DNA of 5,052 nt, taken from NCBI GenBank assembly GCA_003224135.1, contig QHYO01000511.1, positions 1-5,052 on the forward strand. Reading direction: 5' to 3'. Under the pieces are notes generated by a model. The model ran no database searches. It had not been told where the DNA came from and was given only the letters and a program-made list of their open reading frames with translations. The translations under genes and the position numbers were made by a program. This document shows positions 1 through 5,052 of this stretch, piece after piece (the first letter of the stretch is position 1; each line of letters begins with the position of its first letter). Source of the stretch: Acidobacteriota bacterium (GTDB taxonomy: Bacteria > Acidobacteriota > Terriglobia > Acidiferrales > UBA7541).

Positions 1-177
1 GGTCGGCCGGGTCATCCCTAGTAGCATTTTGATCGTAGTGCTCTTGCCGGCTCCATTTTGACCGAGAAAGGCCGTAATGCGTTTCGGGGCGACTGAGAGA
101 TTTAGTCCGCGAACGGCTGTCAGCCTGCCATACGACTTTGTGAGGTCGTGAGTTCGGATTGCTGAGGTGTTGGTCAT
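1..177 (-). CDS. ABC transporter ATP-binding protein, N-terminal part (runs off left edge)
   Basis: This is the first 59 codons of an ABC-type ATPase, the cytoplasmic subunit that powers a membrane transporter. The start is ATG at 177-175. The reading shows the usual N-terminal beta strands with an aromatic A-loop residue (KSYG, Tyr16), then a perfect Walker A (P-loop) GQNGAGKST at residues 39-47, with Lys45 as the nucleotide-binding lysine. The following TTIKMLLGMTRPT is typical of the exporter-like single-domain ATPases (DrrA/EcsA/YtrB type). The Q-loop, signature motif and Walker B lie outside the window. Its ATG overlaps the stop of the upstream GntR gene in the sequence ATGA, so the two are probably translationally coupled in one operon. 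The permease partner is expected beyond the left edge. The substrate cannot be told from this fragment. Confidence 0.93.
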   Translation of the reverse strand, partial: MTNTSAIRTHDLTKSYGRLTAVRGLNLSVAPKRITAFLGQNGAGKSTTIKMLLGMTRPT

Positions 178-569
178 CGCTTTCTCACAATGTCGGCCGG
201 GTAAAGCAATTCCGCTTCGAAAGCCCGCTTGATCTCCTCATCCAAAAGACCATTCTCCCGGAGCTGCTCGATTAAATCGCGCAGTCGCCGGCGCGCAAGC
301 TGCACGTGGTCCGCGAGGGACCGCGTTCGGCGCTTCACGGAGACAAAGGCTCCGGAACCCTGACGCAATTCGAGAAGGCCATCATGTTCGAGTTCGGAGT
401 AGGCTTTTGCAACCGTGTTGGGGCTGACGACCAATTCCTCTGCCAGAGTTCGAATGCCCGGCAATTGATCGCCATCCTGTAGCGCGCCGGTTTCCGTGGC
501 ATGACGAATTTGCTGCATCAGTTGCAGATAGAGGGGCTGCCCCGTCGTTGGAGTGAGCTTAAAAAACAT
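174..569 (-). CDS. GntR family transcriptional regulator, YtrA type
   Basis: A 131-residue DNA-binding regulator. Residues 1-78 form the GntR winged helix-turn-helix: PLYLQLMQQIR at the start, LPGIRTLAEELVVSPNTVAK as the recognition region (about 37-56), and the wing RQGSGAFV at 69-76. The C-terminus is only about 50 residues, mostly charged helix, with no FCD or UTRA effector domain. This short form is the YtrA subfamily, which typically represses an adjacent ABC transporter operon and its own gene. That fits here, since the stop TGA overlaps the ATPase start by 4 bases. I chose ATG 569 over the longer TTG start at 605 because homologous N-termini begin close to the FKLTPTTGQPLY stretch, and the extension runs through the operator-like dyad. 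No Shine-Dalgarno sequence is visible before 569, so a short-leader or leaderless transcript is possible. The inducing signal is unknown. Confidence 0.93.
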   Translation of the reverse strand: MFFKLTPTTGQPLYLQLMQQIRHATETGALQDGDQLPGIRTLAEELVVSPNTVAKAYSELEHDGLLELRQGSGAFVSVKRRTRSLADHVQLARRRLRDLIEQLRENGLLDEEIKRAFEAELLYPADIVRKR

Positions 570-572
570 GAT

Positions 573-610
573 GCGATACTGTATCGCTGTTAAGGTACAG
601 CGCAACAGTA
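573..610. promoter_or_regulatory. Probable GntR operator: two interlaced inverted repeats
   Basis: Two dyads overlap just upstream of the GntR start. The first, 573-587, is a perfect palindrome with 7-base arms GCGATAC and GTATCGC around a central T. The second is longer: arms TACTGTATCGCTGT (577-590) and ACAGCGCAACAGTA (597-610) are complementary at 12 of 14 positions around a 6-base spacer. The position immediately before a GntR gene and over its likely promoter fits an autoregulatory operator. That role is an inference, because the repressor's binding site has not been shown. Confidence 0.6.
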
Positions 611-621
611 TTTAGGGTCAA
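592..621 (-). promoter_or_regulatory. Candidate sigma-70-like promoter of the GntR-ABC operon
   Basis: On the minus strand TTGACC (621-616, five of six to the -35 consensus) is followed after 18 bases by TACCTT (597-592, a weak -10). Transcription would start near 585, leaving a leader of about 15 bases before ATG 569. The -10 lies almost exactly in the spacer of the longer dyad, so a repressor bound there would block RNA polymerase. The weak -10 and the unknown sigma preferences of this organism limit confidence. Confidence 0.4.
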
Positions 622-681
622 GAGCCGCGAGGGGATCAGGGTCAGATGCGAAGTCGAGCAACCATGCGGACAATATGGAGC

Positions 682-710
682 TTGAGGAATCGAGTGTGCG
701 TTTGTAGCTT
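682..710 (+). promoter_or_regulatory. Weak candidate promoter for the GNAT gene
   Basis: TTGAGG (682-687) and TAGCTT (705-710) are separated by exactly 17 bases and sit 27 bases before the GTG start of the acetyltransferase. Each box matches the sigma-70 consensus only partly (four and three of six). Some promoter is expected in this 168-base divergent interval, but this specific one is tentative. No other structure is clear in 611-720 apart from a short repeated GGGTCA (615-620 and 641-646 region). Confidence 0.25.
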
Positions 711-737
711 CGATGCCGCAAGCGGAGGAGTGCGCGG

Positions 738-1280
738 GTGGTGACGGAGAGCCGAACATTCCTGATACGTCGCGCGACGGATGGTGATGCTCCTGGAATC
801 CTGGAAACGCTGAGCACGGCGTTCGAAGACTATCGCGACAGGTACACGCGCGAGGCGTTCCTGGATACGGTGCTGACGCTCGAGACGGTTGGCCAGCGAC
901 TTTCGGATATGAGCCTGTTTGTGGCGATTGATGAAACCGGCGAGATTGTGGGCACTGTCGGATGCCACATCATCAACGGAGAAGAAGGGCATATTCGAGG
1001 AATGGCAGTCCGTCCAAAGTGGCAAGGAGCGGGCGTTGCAACCCACTTGCTGAACAGCGTGGAGTCGGCGCTCCGCGACATGAAATGCACACGGATCAGC
1101 CTGGACACTACGGAACCTCTTCAGCGAGCAATGCAACTTTACGAAAAGCATGGTTTTTGCCGTTCGGGCAAAGTCAGCGACTTTTTTGGAATGAATTTGT
1201 TCGAATACGTGAAAGTGCTGAAAGCGGAAGATCCGCCGGAAAGAGCTGAATCGCAGGCGAGCCACGAAACACATTTATGA
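738..1280 (+). CDS. GNAT family N-acetyltransferase
   Basis: A 180-residue acetyl-CoA-dependent acyltransferase, cytoplasmic, with the standard GNAT fold length. Residues 8-60 are the N-terminal strand and helices (FLIRRATDGDAPGILE). Residues 60-80 form the central strands (LFVAIDETGEIVGTVGCHI). Motif A is at 86-104, where the pyrophosphate-binding Q/R-x-x-G-x-G/A loop reads QGAGVA (96-101). Motif B is at 131-151 (AMQLYEKHGFCRSG), with the conserved Tyr135 that often acts as general acid. The acceptor cannot be predicted. The start is GTG 738, supported by GGAGG at 724-728, nine bases upstream; a second GTG at 741 is an alternative. The last 20 residues are charged and probably disordered. 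The stop overlaps the next possible ATG in ATGA. The thioesterase gene follows 60 bases later on the same strand, so co-transcription is likely. Confidence 0.92.
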   Translation: MVTESRTFLIRRATDGDAPGILETLSTAFEDYRDRYTREAFLDTVLTLETVGQRLSDMSLFVAIDETGEIVGTVGCHIINGEEGHIRGMAVRPKWQGAGVATHLLNSVESALRDMKCTRISLDTTEPLQRAMQLYEKHGFCRSGKVSDFFGMNLFEYVKVLKAEDPPERAESQASHETHL

Positions 1281-1348
1281 TGAAAGATGTCCCGGCAGAA
1301 GGGCTCGACGAGATCGACGGCGGCGCCTTGAAGGGCACAGATGGATAA
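1277..1348 (+). CDS. Possible 23-residue ORF bridging the GNAT and thioesterase genes
   Basis: An open frame starts ATGATG at 1277, overlaps the GNAT stop by 4 bases (ATGA), and ends with TAA at 1346-1348, five bases past the thioesterase ATG (1341). It encodes MMKDVPAEGLDEIDGGALKG plus three more residues, acidic and glycine-rich, with no recognisable family. Overlap at both ends is what a coupling peptide would show, but an ORF this short arises often by chance. There is no independent ribosome binding site; translation would depend on termination of the upstream gene. Confidence 0.25.
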   Translation: MMKDVPAEGLDEIDGGALKGTDG

Positions 1349-1775
1349 GACGAATGTACGCCTAGTGGAAGAGATCTTCCGCGATGCCAAATTCATCCAT
1401 GCGCTGGGTATCGAATTGGTTGGCTGTGGATTTGGATGGTGCGAAACCAAGATGGCGAAGTCGGAAGGATTCTAGCAACAACACGGGTTCGTTCACGCTG
1501 GAGCACTGATGACTCTTGCGGACCATACGTGTGGCGGGGCGGCGGCCTCAACCATGCCTGAGGGCAAGGACGTCGTCACCGTGGAAAACAAAGTGTCGTT
1601 TTTGCGGCCAGCGACGGGCAAGCACATGATTTGTCGCGCGACTGTCCTGCGTTCCGGGAGAACCTTGGTATTCGTCGAGGCCGAAATTGTTGTCGGACGC
1701 GATGGAACCACGGCTGTCGTGGCGAAGGCTTCGAGTACTCTCGCGGTGATTCCGCGACGACCGTCCACAAATTGA
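1341..1775 (+). pseudogene. PaaI-like hotdog thioesterase interrupted by an in-frame amber codon
   Basis: Read straight through, this frame gives a 144-position protein of normal length for the PaaI/4HBT hotdog thioesterases, which hydrolyse acyl-CoA esters in the cytoplasm. Codons 1-44 (ATG 1341, preceded by AAGGG at 1331-1335) hold the N-terminal helix and first strand, VRLVEEIFRDAKFIHALGIE and GWCETKMA. Codon 45 is TAG (1473-1475). Without any frame change, codons 46-144 continue with QQHGFVHAGALMTLADHTCG, the active-site strand and central helix with the catalytic-type acidic residue at Asp61, then VTVENKVSFLRPA and the closing strands. So one nonsense codon splits an otherwise intact fold. 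A restart at ATG 1509 (codon 57, GGAG at 1500-1503) is possible but would lose the HG..HAG region. TAG also ends two neighbouring reading frames here at natural C-termini, which argues against TAG reassignment. Remaining alternatives are a sequencing error or low-level readthrough. Confidence 0.82.
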
Positions 1776-1792
1776 ACGAGCCCGGTCTTTTT
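1759..1792 (+). terminator. Weak possible terminator after the thioesterase
   Basis: GACCG (1759-1763) can pair with CGGTC (1783-1787), followed directly by five T (1788-1792). The stem is only 5 bp with a 19-base loop, so this is marginal. Its position, at the end of the plus-strand unit and against the tail of the convergent gene, is where a terminator is expected. Confidence 0.22.
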
Positions 1793-2771
1793 ACGGAGTA
1801 ACCCTTTCCGCGGAAGTGTTCGCGTTGTCCGGGGGCAACGCGCAGTTGGCTACGCACTTCGACGCGAAGAACTCGATTTCAGCCTTTTTGTGCGGCACGT
1901 TACTGGTGGCTTCGGGTACGACAATCAGCGACTGTGGTCCATCGGCGGCGTTGAAGGTGCATTGAAACGTCTGAGACTGGACGCCGCGCTGCTGGCAGGA
2001 GTTCCGTTCGAGCGCGGGCTCAAGCATCTCCGGCCTGGCGTGGAGCTGGTTTGCGACTGCTGACGGAATTAGCGCCACAAGCATCGGCACCGGCGCTTTC
2101 ACTTTGATGCTGATCACTTCGCCGTCACGGTCCGGAGAGTAACCGCCGTACACTTTCAGAAACGACGTGAGCTGATATTTTTCTTTGGCCTGCTGAATCC
2201 ACTGAAACTCCGGCGGGAAGCAGTTCGTTATGCAAGCCCAACGGTAATACTGGATATGGACATCGTTCGGCGAAACGAAGCGCCTCGTCGCCGAGCCTCC
2301 TCCCGTCAACACGGTTACGATTCCCACGCCGACCGCGCGATCCACCTTGCTATCCGGCCTCAGCACAGCGCCAAGCCCGGCGAAGACGGCGGAATCCGGG
2401 CTATTGCGCTCGTCCCTGACAACCAGCGTCATCGGCTCGGGCGGCAGATCGCAAAGGTAGGTCGTCTTCACAACGTGCTCACGCAAACAGGTATAGCGAA
2501 GATTGGCGATGCTATCCGGATATTGCAGCGCCTGGTTCCACGCCTCCGCAGAGGTCATGAAAATAGTGACCGGGCGCTGCGACTCAATGTCGACGTGAAG
2601 GTTGCCGCCCTGCGGGCCGGGATGGTAGGTCCGGCCGGTATGGTAATTCGCAGGATCCAGCCGGACCGATTCATCATTGGCCGGTTGCCATTCGAAAGTC
2701 TTTTGCTGTGCTGGGGCCGGTCCGGCACAGGCAAGAGCAAGCAAGAGCGCGAACAGAGGTGTGGCTTTCAT
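1791..2771 (-). CDS. Secreted cysteine-rich protein of unknown function, internally duplicated
   Basis: A 326-residue protein I do not recognise as a named family. It starts at ATG 2771 with a clear Sec signal peptide: Lys2, hydrophobic LFALLLALACAG, then an APA site near residues 19-21 followed by QQK. Cys15 lies in ALAC, a poor lipobox, so lipoprotein sorting is less likely. The frame stays open upstream to 3128, but that extension has no signal peptide and lies antisense to a recognisable propeller fragment, so I rejected it. The mature part has eight cysteines: 95, 107, 180, 184, 259, 271, 306, 310. They form two sets, each C-x11-C followed by C-x3-C, in two similar halves (about 66-187 and 226-314). 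This suggests a periplasmic or exported protein with four disulfides and two related beta-rich domains. No catalytic motif is seen. No good Shine-Dalgarno or promoter is visible upstream. It is convergent with the thioesterase, with a 15-base gap. Confidence 0.85.
   Translation of the reverse strand: MKATPLFALLLALACAGPAPAQQKTFEWQPANDESVRLDPANYHTGRTYHPGPQGGNLHVDIESQRPVTIFMTSAEAWNQALQYPDSIANLRYTCLREHVVKTTYLCDLPPEPMTLVVRDERNSPDSAVFAGLGAVLRPDSKVDRAVGVGIVTVLTGGGSATRRFVSPNDVHIQYYRWACITNCFPPEFQWIQQAKEKYQLTSFLKVYGGYSPDRDGEVISIKVKAPVPMLVALIPSAVANQLHARPEMLEPALERNSCQQRGVQSQTFQCTFNAADGPQSLIVVPEATSNVPHKKAEIEFFASKCVANCALPPDNANTSAERVTP
1830..2096 (-). repeat. Second copy of the internal protein duplication (residues 226-314)
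   Basis: It matches the first copy in order and spacing: APVPMLV at the start, C259-x11-C271 ending TFQC, then SLIVVPE, then AEIEFFASKCVANCALPP. The closing motif [VA]-x-I-[QE]-[YF]-[YF] followed by C-x2-N-C and a Pro-Pro pair is shared with the first copy. Identity is low overall, so this is an old protein-level duplication rather than a DNA repeat. Confidence 0.6.
2211..2576 (-). repeat. First copy of the internal protein duplication (residues 66-187)
   Basis: Shared landmarks with the second copy are: RPVTIFM at the start, C95-x11-C107 ending TYLC, then MTLVVRDE, then VHIQYYRWACITNCFPP. This copy carries about 38 extra residues between the strand after C107 and the VHIQYY strand, including the glycine-rich GVGIVTVLTGGGSA. 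Confidence 0.6.
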
Positions 2772-2868
2772 AGTAGGAAAAGTATTTGAGAAGGAAGGCA
2801 GGCGGCAATGGACCGAGAGGGCAAAGACACCTAGAAGTATCCTGTCTGGATGGACACAACGGGCTTGA
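2772..2868. other. Divergent intergenic segment with no clear element
   Basis: This 97-base stretch separates the start of the secreted protein (minus) from the propeller remnant (plus). It must hold the promoter of the secreted protein, but I find no pair of boxes with good match and spacing. Translation in the plus frames gives nothing propeller-like, so the remnant's homology does not appear to extend into it. Confidence 0.4.
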
Positions 2869-3291
2869 TTGACTTGGCTGCTAGCGCAACCTAACATGGC
2901 GGCGCAATGGCGCCCGACCCACTCACCGGAAAAACACCAGAAACACGTTGTGTTTGCGGCAATAACCAAGGAAGGGCCCGTCTCGATCAGGGCGGTTTCC
3001 TCAGAAACAGGGAAAGTGGAATCCGAACTCGCACCGAAAGAGACGTTTGACACCGTTGTCCGCGCCGCAGGCTGGATGCCCGACAACCGGTATGTGGCCT
3101 TCGGGGATATTCGCACTGGAACCTCCAACCTCTGGGCGCATCCGGCAATCGGAAGCGGAGCGGAAAAGCAGATTACCCACTTTATAAGCGGAGTGGTGTG
3201 GAATTTTCAGTATTCACCTGATGGAAAACTCGTCGCGCTCTCCCGCGGAACGAATCAGAGTGACGCAGTCCTCTTCACAAACACGAAGTAG
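2869..3291 (+). pseudogene. 5'-truncated PD40/TolB-like beta-propeller protein (C-terminal remnant)
   Basis: The frame encodes about 140 residues that look like the natural C-terminus of the large acidobacterial proteins, often Ser/Thr kinases or winged-helix regulators, that end in a PD40/WD40-like propeller. Two blades are visible: GWMPDNRYVAFGDIRTGTSNLWAHP, then SGVVWNFQYSPDGKLVALSRG (given here without the linker KQITHFI between them), finishing with SDAVLFTNTK. The upstream blades and the kinase or DNA-binding domain of such proteins (usually over 600 residues) are missing. The frame opens only at TTG 2869, after a stop at 2866, or at ATG 2896, and neither has a convincing ribosome binding site. 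I infer a decayed fragment left by deletion or rearrangement, with the breakpoint near 2870-2920. It could still be expressed as a small protein, but two blades cannot close a propeller. Confidence 0.72.
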
Positions 3292-3308
3292 TTCAGATTC
3301 TCTAAAAC

Positions 3309-3329
3309 AAAACCGGAGTCGGTCTTTTT
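3309..3329. terminator. Possible small bidirectional terminator between convergent genes
   Basis: ACCG (3312-3315), loop GAGT and CGGT (3320-3323) form a 4-bp stem. It is followed by C and five T on the plus strand, and flanked on the other side by an A-rich run (AAAACAAAA from 3304) that gives a T-rich tail on the minus strand. It lies in the 40-base gap between the propeller remnant and the receptor gene, both ending here. The short stem keeps confidence low. Confidence 0.33.
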
Positions 3330-3331
3330 GC

Positions 3332-5052
3332 CTAAAAGCTGAGCTTCAGGCCGAGTTGCGCGGCGAAGGGGATGCCGACGGTGGTGCCGGGACCGAAGAA
3401 GTCGCCGAGAGCGCCGCCGGATACGCGGAGTTGTTTGTAGCTGGTGATAGGTGCGGTTTGTGTGCAGGCCGGACCGTCGAGACAGAACGCGGTGGCGTTC
3501 GTGAGGCTGTTGACGGGCGTGGGGAGCGCGGCGAGGTCGCCAACGTAGTTGTTGCCGGGATTTTGGCGGTTGAAGAGATTGAAAAACTCGGCGAAGAGGC
3601 GGAGCGTCACGCGCTCGCCAAGCGGGATGTTGCGGCTGACGCGGAGGTCGACTTGATAGAACGGCGTGCCGCGCAATTGGTCGAGTGAGGTTTGCACGCC
3701 GTTGACGACGGCGCGATCGTTGCCGGAGAAACCATCATTCAAAATATCGGCGGGAGTGGCAATGGTGAAGGGGCGCGCACTTTCGAATTGCGAAAGCGTG
3801 GAGAGCTCGAAGCGCCAAGGAAGTTGCAGCGTGCCGATCAGCACGAAGCGGTGGCGAATGTCTTCGCCTGAGGGTCCGTGATCGCCTGAGCCGAAAGCGT
3901 TGAGGGGATCGGAAACTCCATTGACGTAGTCGAAGAGTTCGCCGACGACAGCGCCCCAGGTGGTGGCGCTTGCGAGAACGTAGTTGGCGGTAAGTTCGAA
4001 GCGATTTGAGAAGCGATGCTGGAGCTGAACGGCTAGGCCGTTGTAGCTGGAACGATTGTCTGCGCGGAAGAGCGAAATGTTCGGCGCGGCATCAGGAAGC
4101 GAAAAGCCGGAGATGAATTCGTAGCGACGATATTGATGAACGCCTTGCTGGTGCTCGTAGGTGAGGCTGACGCGCCAGTCTTTTGACCAGCCGTGGGAAA
4201 AGTCGTGTTCGACGGCGGCGCTGGCCTGAAGCGCGTACGGCGTGTGGTAGTGCGGATCGATGAGGGCACCCTGGCCGCCGTCTGCGCCGCTCGGGAGACA
4301 TGCTGGATTTGCGAGATCATAGACTGCGCAAGGCGTGATCGGTTGGTTGACTGAGGCGAATGCGTCGACCCAGCCATTTTGCGCGAGGTCATTGTAATAA
4401 AGACCGACGCCGGCACGGAAAACGGTGTCTGGCGACGCGCCAGGAGCGTACGCGATGCCGAGACGCGGCGCGAAGGCTTTGCGGTAGTCATGAGGAATGC
4501 CGCTGACCAGTGGGACATTCATGGCTTGCAAGGTTGAGAACGCGGGATTTTGCGATTGATCGCGGCCGGAAGCGATGAAGAGTCCGAATGTGGTGTCGTA
4601 GCGAAGCCCAGCGTTCAGGGTGAAGGATGGCGTGACGCGCCAGGAGTCTTCGGCGTAAAAGCCGAGGTGGCGAAGACTTTGCGCGAACCTGCGGTTGCCG
4701 GCTTCCGTGTCGTTGCAAGTTGTATCCGGAAGCGCTGCGGCGGTGCAATTGTAGTCGGCGACGAATTGCGGGGGATTCAAGACATAGAAGGAAGGATCCT
4801 GGGTGAATTGCACGAGGTGTTCTGCAGAGGATGCCAGCGCGCCGCGAAGGACGGGTTCGTCGATGAGATTGACGCCGAAGCGAAATGCGTGGCGGCCGGA
4901 GGAGTGAAAGACGTCATAACGGAATTGATATTTCTGCTGATCGCGGACCACTGGAAAAGCGGAAATTTCTGTGGCGAATTGATTGTCGCCGAACGTTTCG
5001 AAGCCGGAAACGGTGTGAAAATTCGCGCTGAAGGGAAAAGCTAAAGCAAGGC
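3332..5052 (-). CDS. TonB-dependent outer-membrane receptor, Oar-like, C-terminal part (5' end beyond right edge)
   Basis: The frame is open from the stop TAG (3334-3332) to the right edge, giving 572 residues; a GTG at 4951 is internal because coding continues in frame upstream (HTVSGFETFGDNQFATEISA). Only the beta-barrel is seen. Landmarks, numbered from the edge, are DSWRVTPSFTLNAGLRYD near 135-152, FAPRLGIAYAPG near 193, PFYQVDLRVSRNIPLGERV, FAEFFNLFNRQNPGNN near 486, and the terminal strand AAQLGLKLSF ending in Phe, the signal for the BAM assembly machine. These are typical of the large (about 1,000-1,200 residue) Oar-like receptors of Acidobacteriota, which carry an N-terminal carboxypeptidase-regulatory-like domain and take up large substrates, often glycans, using TonB energy. 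Plug and N-terminal domain would lie outside the window. Six cysteines occur in three close pairs (102/112, 241/251, 523/529), probably in surface loops. The substrate is unknown. Confidence 0.93.
   Translation of the reverse strand, partial: LALAFPFSANFHTVSGFETFGDNQFATEISAFPVVRDQQKYQFRYDVFHSSGRHAFRFGVNLIDEPVLRGALASSAEHLVQFTQDPSFYVLNPPQFVADYNCTAAALPDTTCNDTEAGNRRFAQSLRHLGFYAEDSWRVTPSFTLNAGLRYDTTFGLFIASGRDQSQNPAFSTLQAMNVPLVSGIPHDYRKAFAPRLGIAYAPGASPDTVFRAGVGLYYNDLAQNGWVDAFASVNQPITPCAVYDLANPACLPSGADGGQGALIDPHYHTPYALQASAAVEHDFSHGWSKDWRVSLTYEHQQGVHQYRRYEFISGFSLPDAAPNISLFRADNRSSYNGLAVQLQHRFSNRFELTANYVLASATTWGAVVGELFDYVNGVSDPLNAFGSGDHGPSGEDIRHRFVLIGTLQLPWRFELSTLSQFESARPFTIATPADILNDGFSGNDRAVVNGVQTSLDQLRGTPFYQVDLRVSRNIPLGERVTLRLFAEFFNLFNRQNPGNNYVGDLAALPTPVNSLTNATAFCLDGPACTQTAPITSYKQLRVSGGALGDFFGPGTTVGIPFAAQLGLKLSF

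Noticed and set aside
570..605. TTG start giving a 12-residue longer GntR protein
   Set aside because: The extension reads through the dyad and beyond the likely promoter, and the family N-terminus fits ATG 569.
642..1274. Minus-strand 210-residue open frame
   Set aside because: Antisense to the GNAT gene, whose motifs A and B are clear; this translation is His/Arg/Cys-rich and unrecognisable.
1341..1775. Frameshift in the thioesterase
   Set aside because: Both halves are in the same frame (1341 and 1509 differ by a multiple of three); the lesion is a nonsense codon, not an indel.
2256..2789. Plus-strand 177-residue open frame
   Set aside because: Antisense to the secreted protein; Arg-rich with no domain, signal or ribosome binding site.
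2772..3128. 119-residue upstream extension of the secreted protein frame
   Set aside because: It has no signal peptide, is antisense to recognisable propeller sequence, and the internal ATG at 2771 begins a textbook signal peptide.
3221..3688. Plus-strand 155-residue open frame running across the convergent junction
   Set aside because: Glu/Ala/Gly-rich translation typical of the antisense of a GC-rich gene; it overlaps both the propeller remnant and the receptor in other frames.
4949..4951. GTG as the start of the receptor gene
   Set aside because: The frame continues upstream without a stop to the window edge, with barrel-like sequence, so this is an internal valine.
4550..5044. Plus-strand 164-residue open frame
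   Set aside because: Antisense to the TonB-dependent receptor, whose frame matches its family throughout; the plus translation is low-complexity and resembles nothing.
1..5052. CRISPR arrays, tRNA or rRNA genes, insertion sequence ends, attachment sites
   Set aside because: No regularly spaced repeats, tRNA-like cloverleaf, rRNA sequence, transposase or long terminal inverted repeats were seen on either strand.

Overview
The window reads as ordinary accessory chromosome from a moderately GC-rich Gram-negative bacterium, most likely an Acidobacteriota member. This assignment is an inference from gene families: an Oar-like TonB-dependent receptor, a YtrA-type GntR regulator paired with an ABC ATPase, and the C-terminal end of a PD40/TolB-like propeller protein. 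No phage, CRISPR, transposase or RNA gene is visible.

Layout. Positions 1-177 (minus) hold the N-terminus of an ABC transporter ATPase that runs off the left edge. It is overlapped by 4 bases by a YtrA-type GntR repressor (174-569, minus), whose upstream region carries two interlaced inverted repeats around a candidate promoter. Divergently, a GNAT acetyltransferase (738-1280, plus) is followed by a PaaI-like hotdog thioesterase (1341-1775, plus) split by one in-frame amber codon. A 23-codon ORF bridges the two. Tail-to-tail with the thioesterase lies a secreted, cysteine-rich protein of unknown function (1791-2771, minus) that appears to be an internal duplication. Divergent from it is a 5'-truncated propeller remnant (2869-3291, plus). 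Tail-to-tail with that remnant is the C-terminal 572 residues of a large TonB-dependent outer-membrane receptor (3332-5052, minus), which continues past the right edge.

Functional links. The GntR and ABC genes almost certainly form one autoregulated, translationally coupled operon. The GNAT and thioesterase genes are co-directional and may be co-transcribed. The other genes look like independent units separated by convergent or divergent junctions. The points most worth a second look are the duplicated four-plus-four cysteine secreted protein, the amber-interrupted thioesterase, and the dyad architecture upstream of the GntR gene. I see no convincing new multi-gene system.
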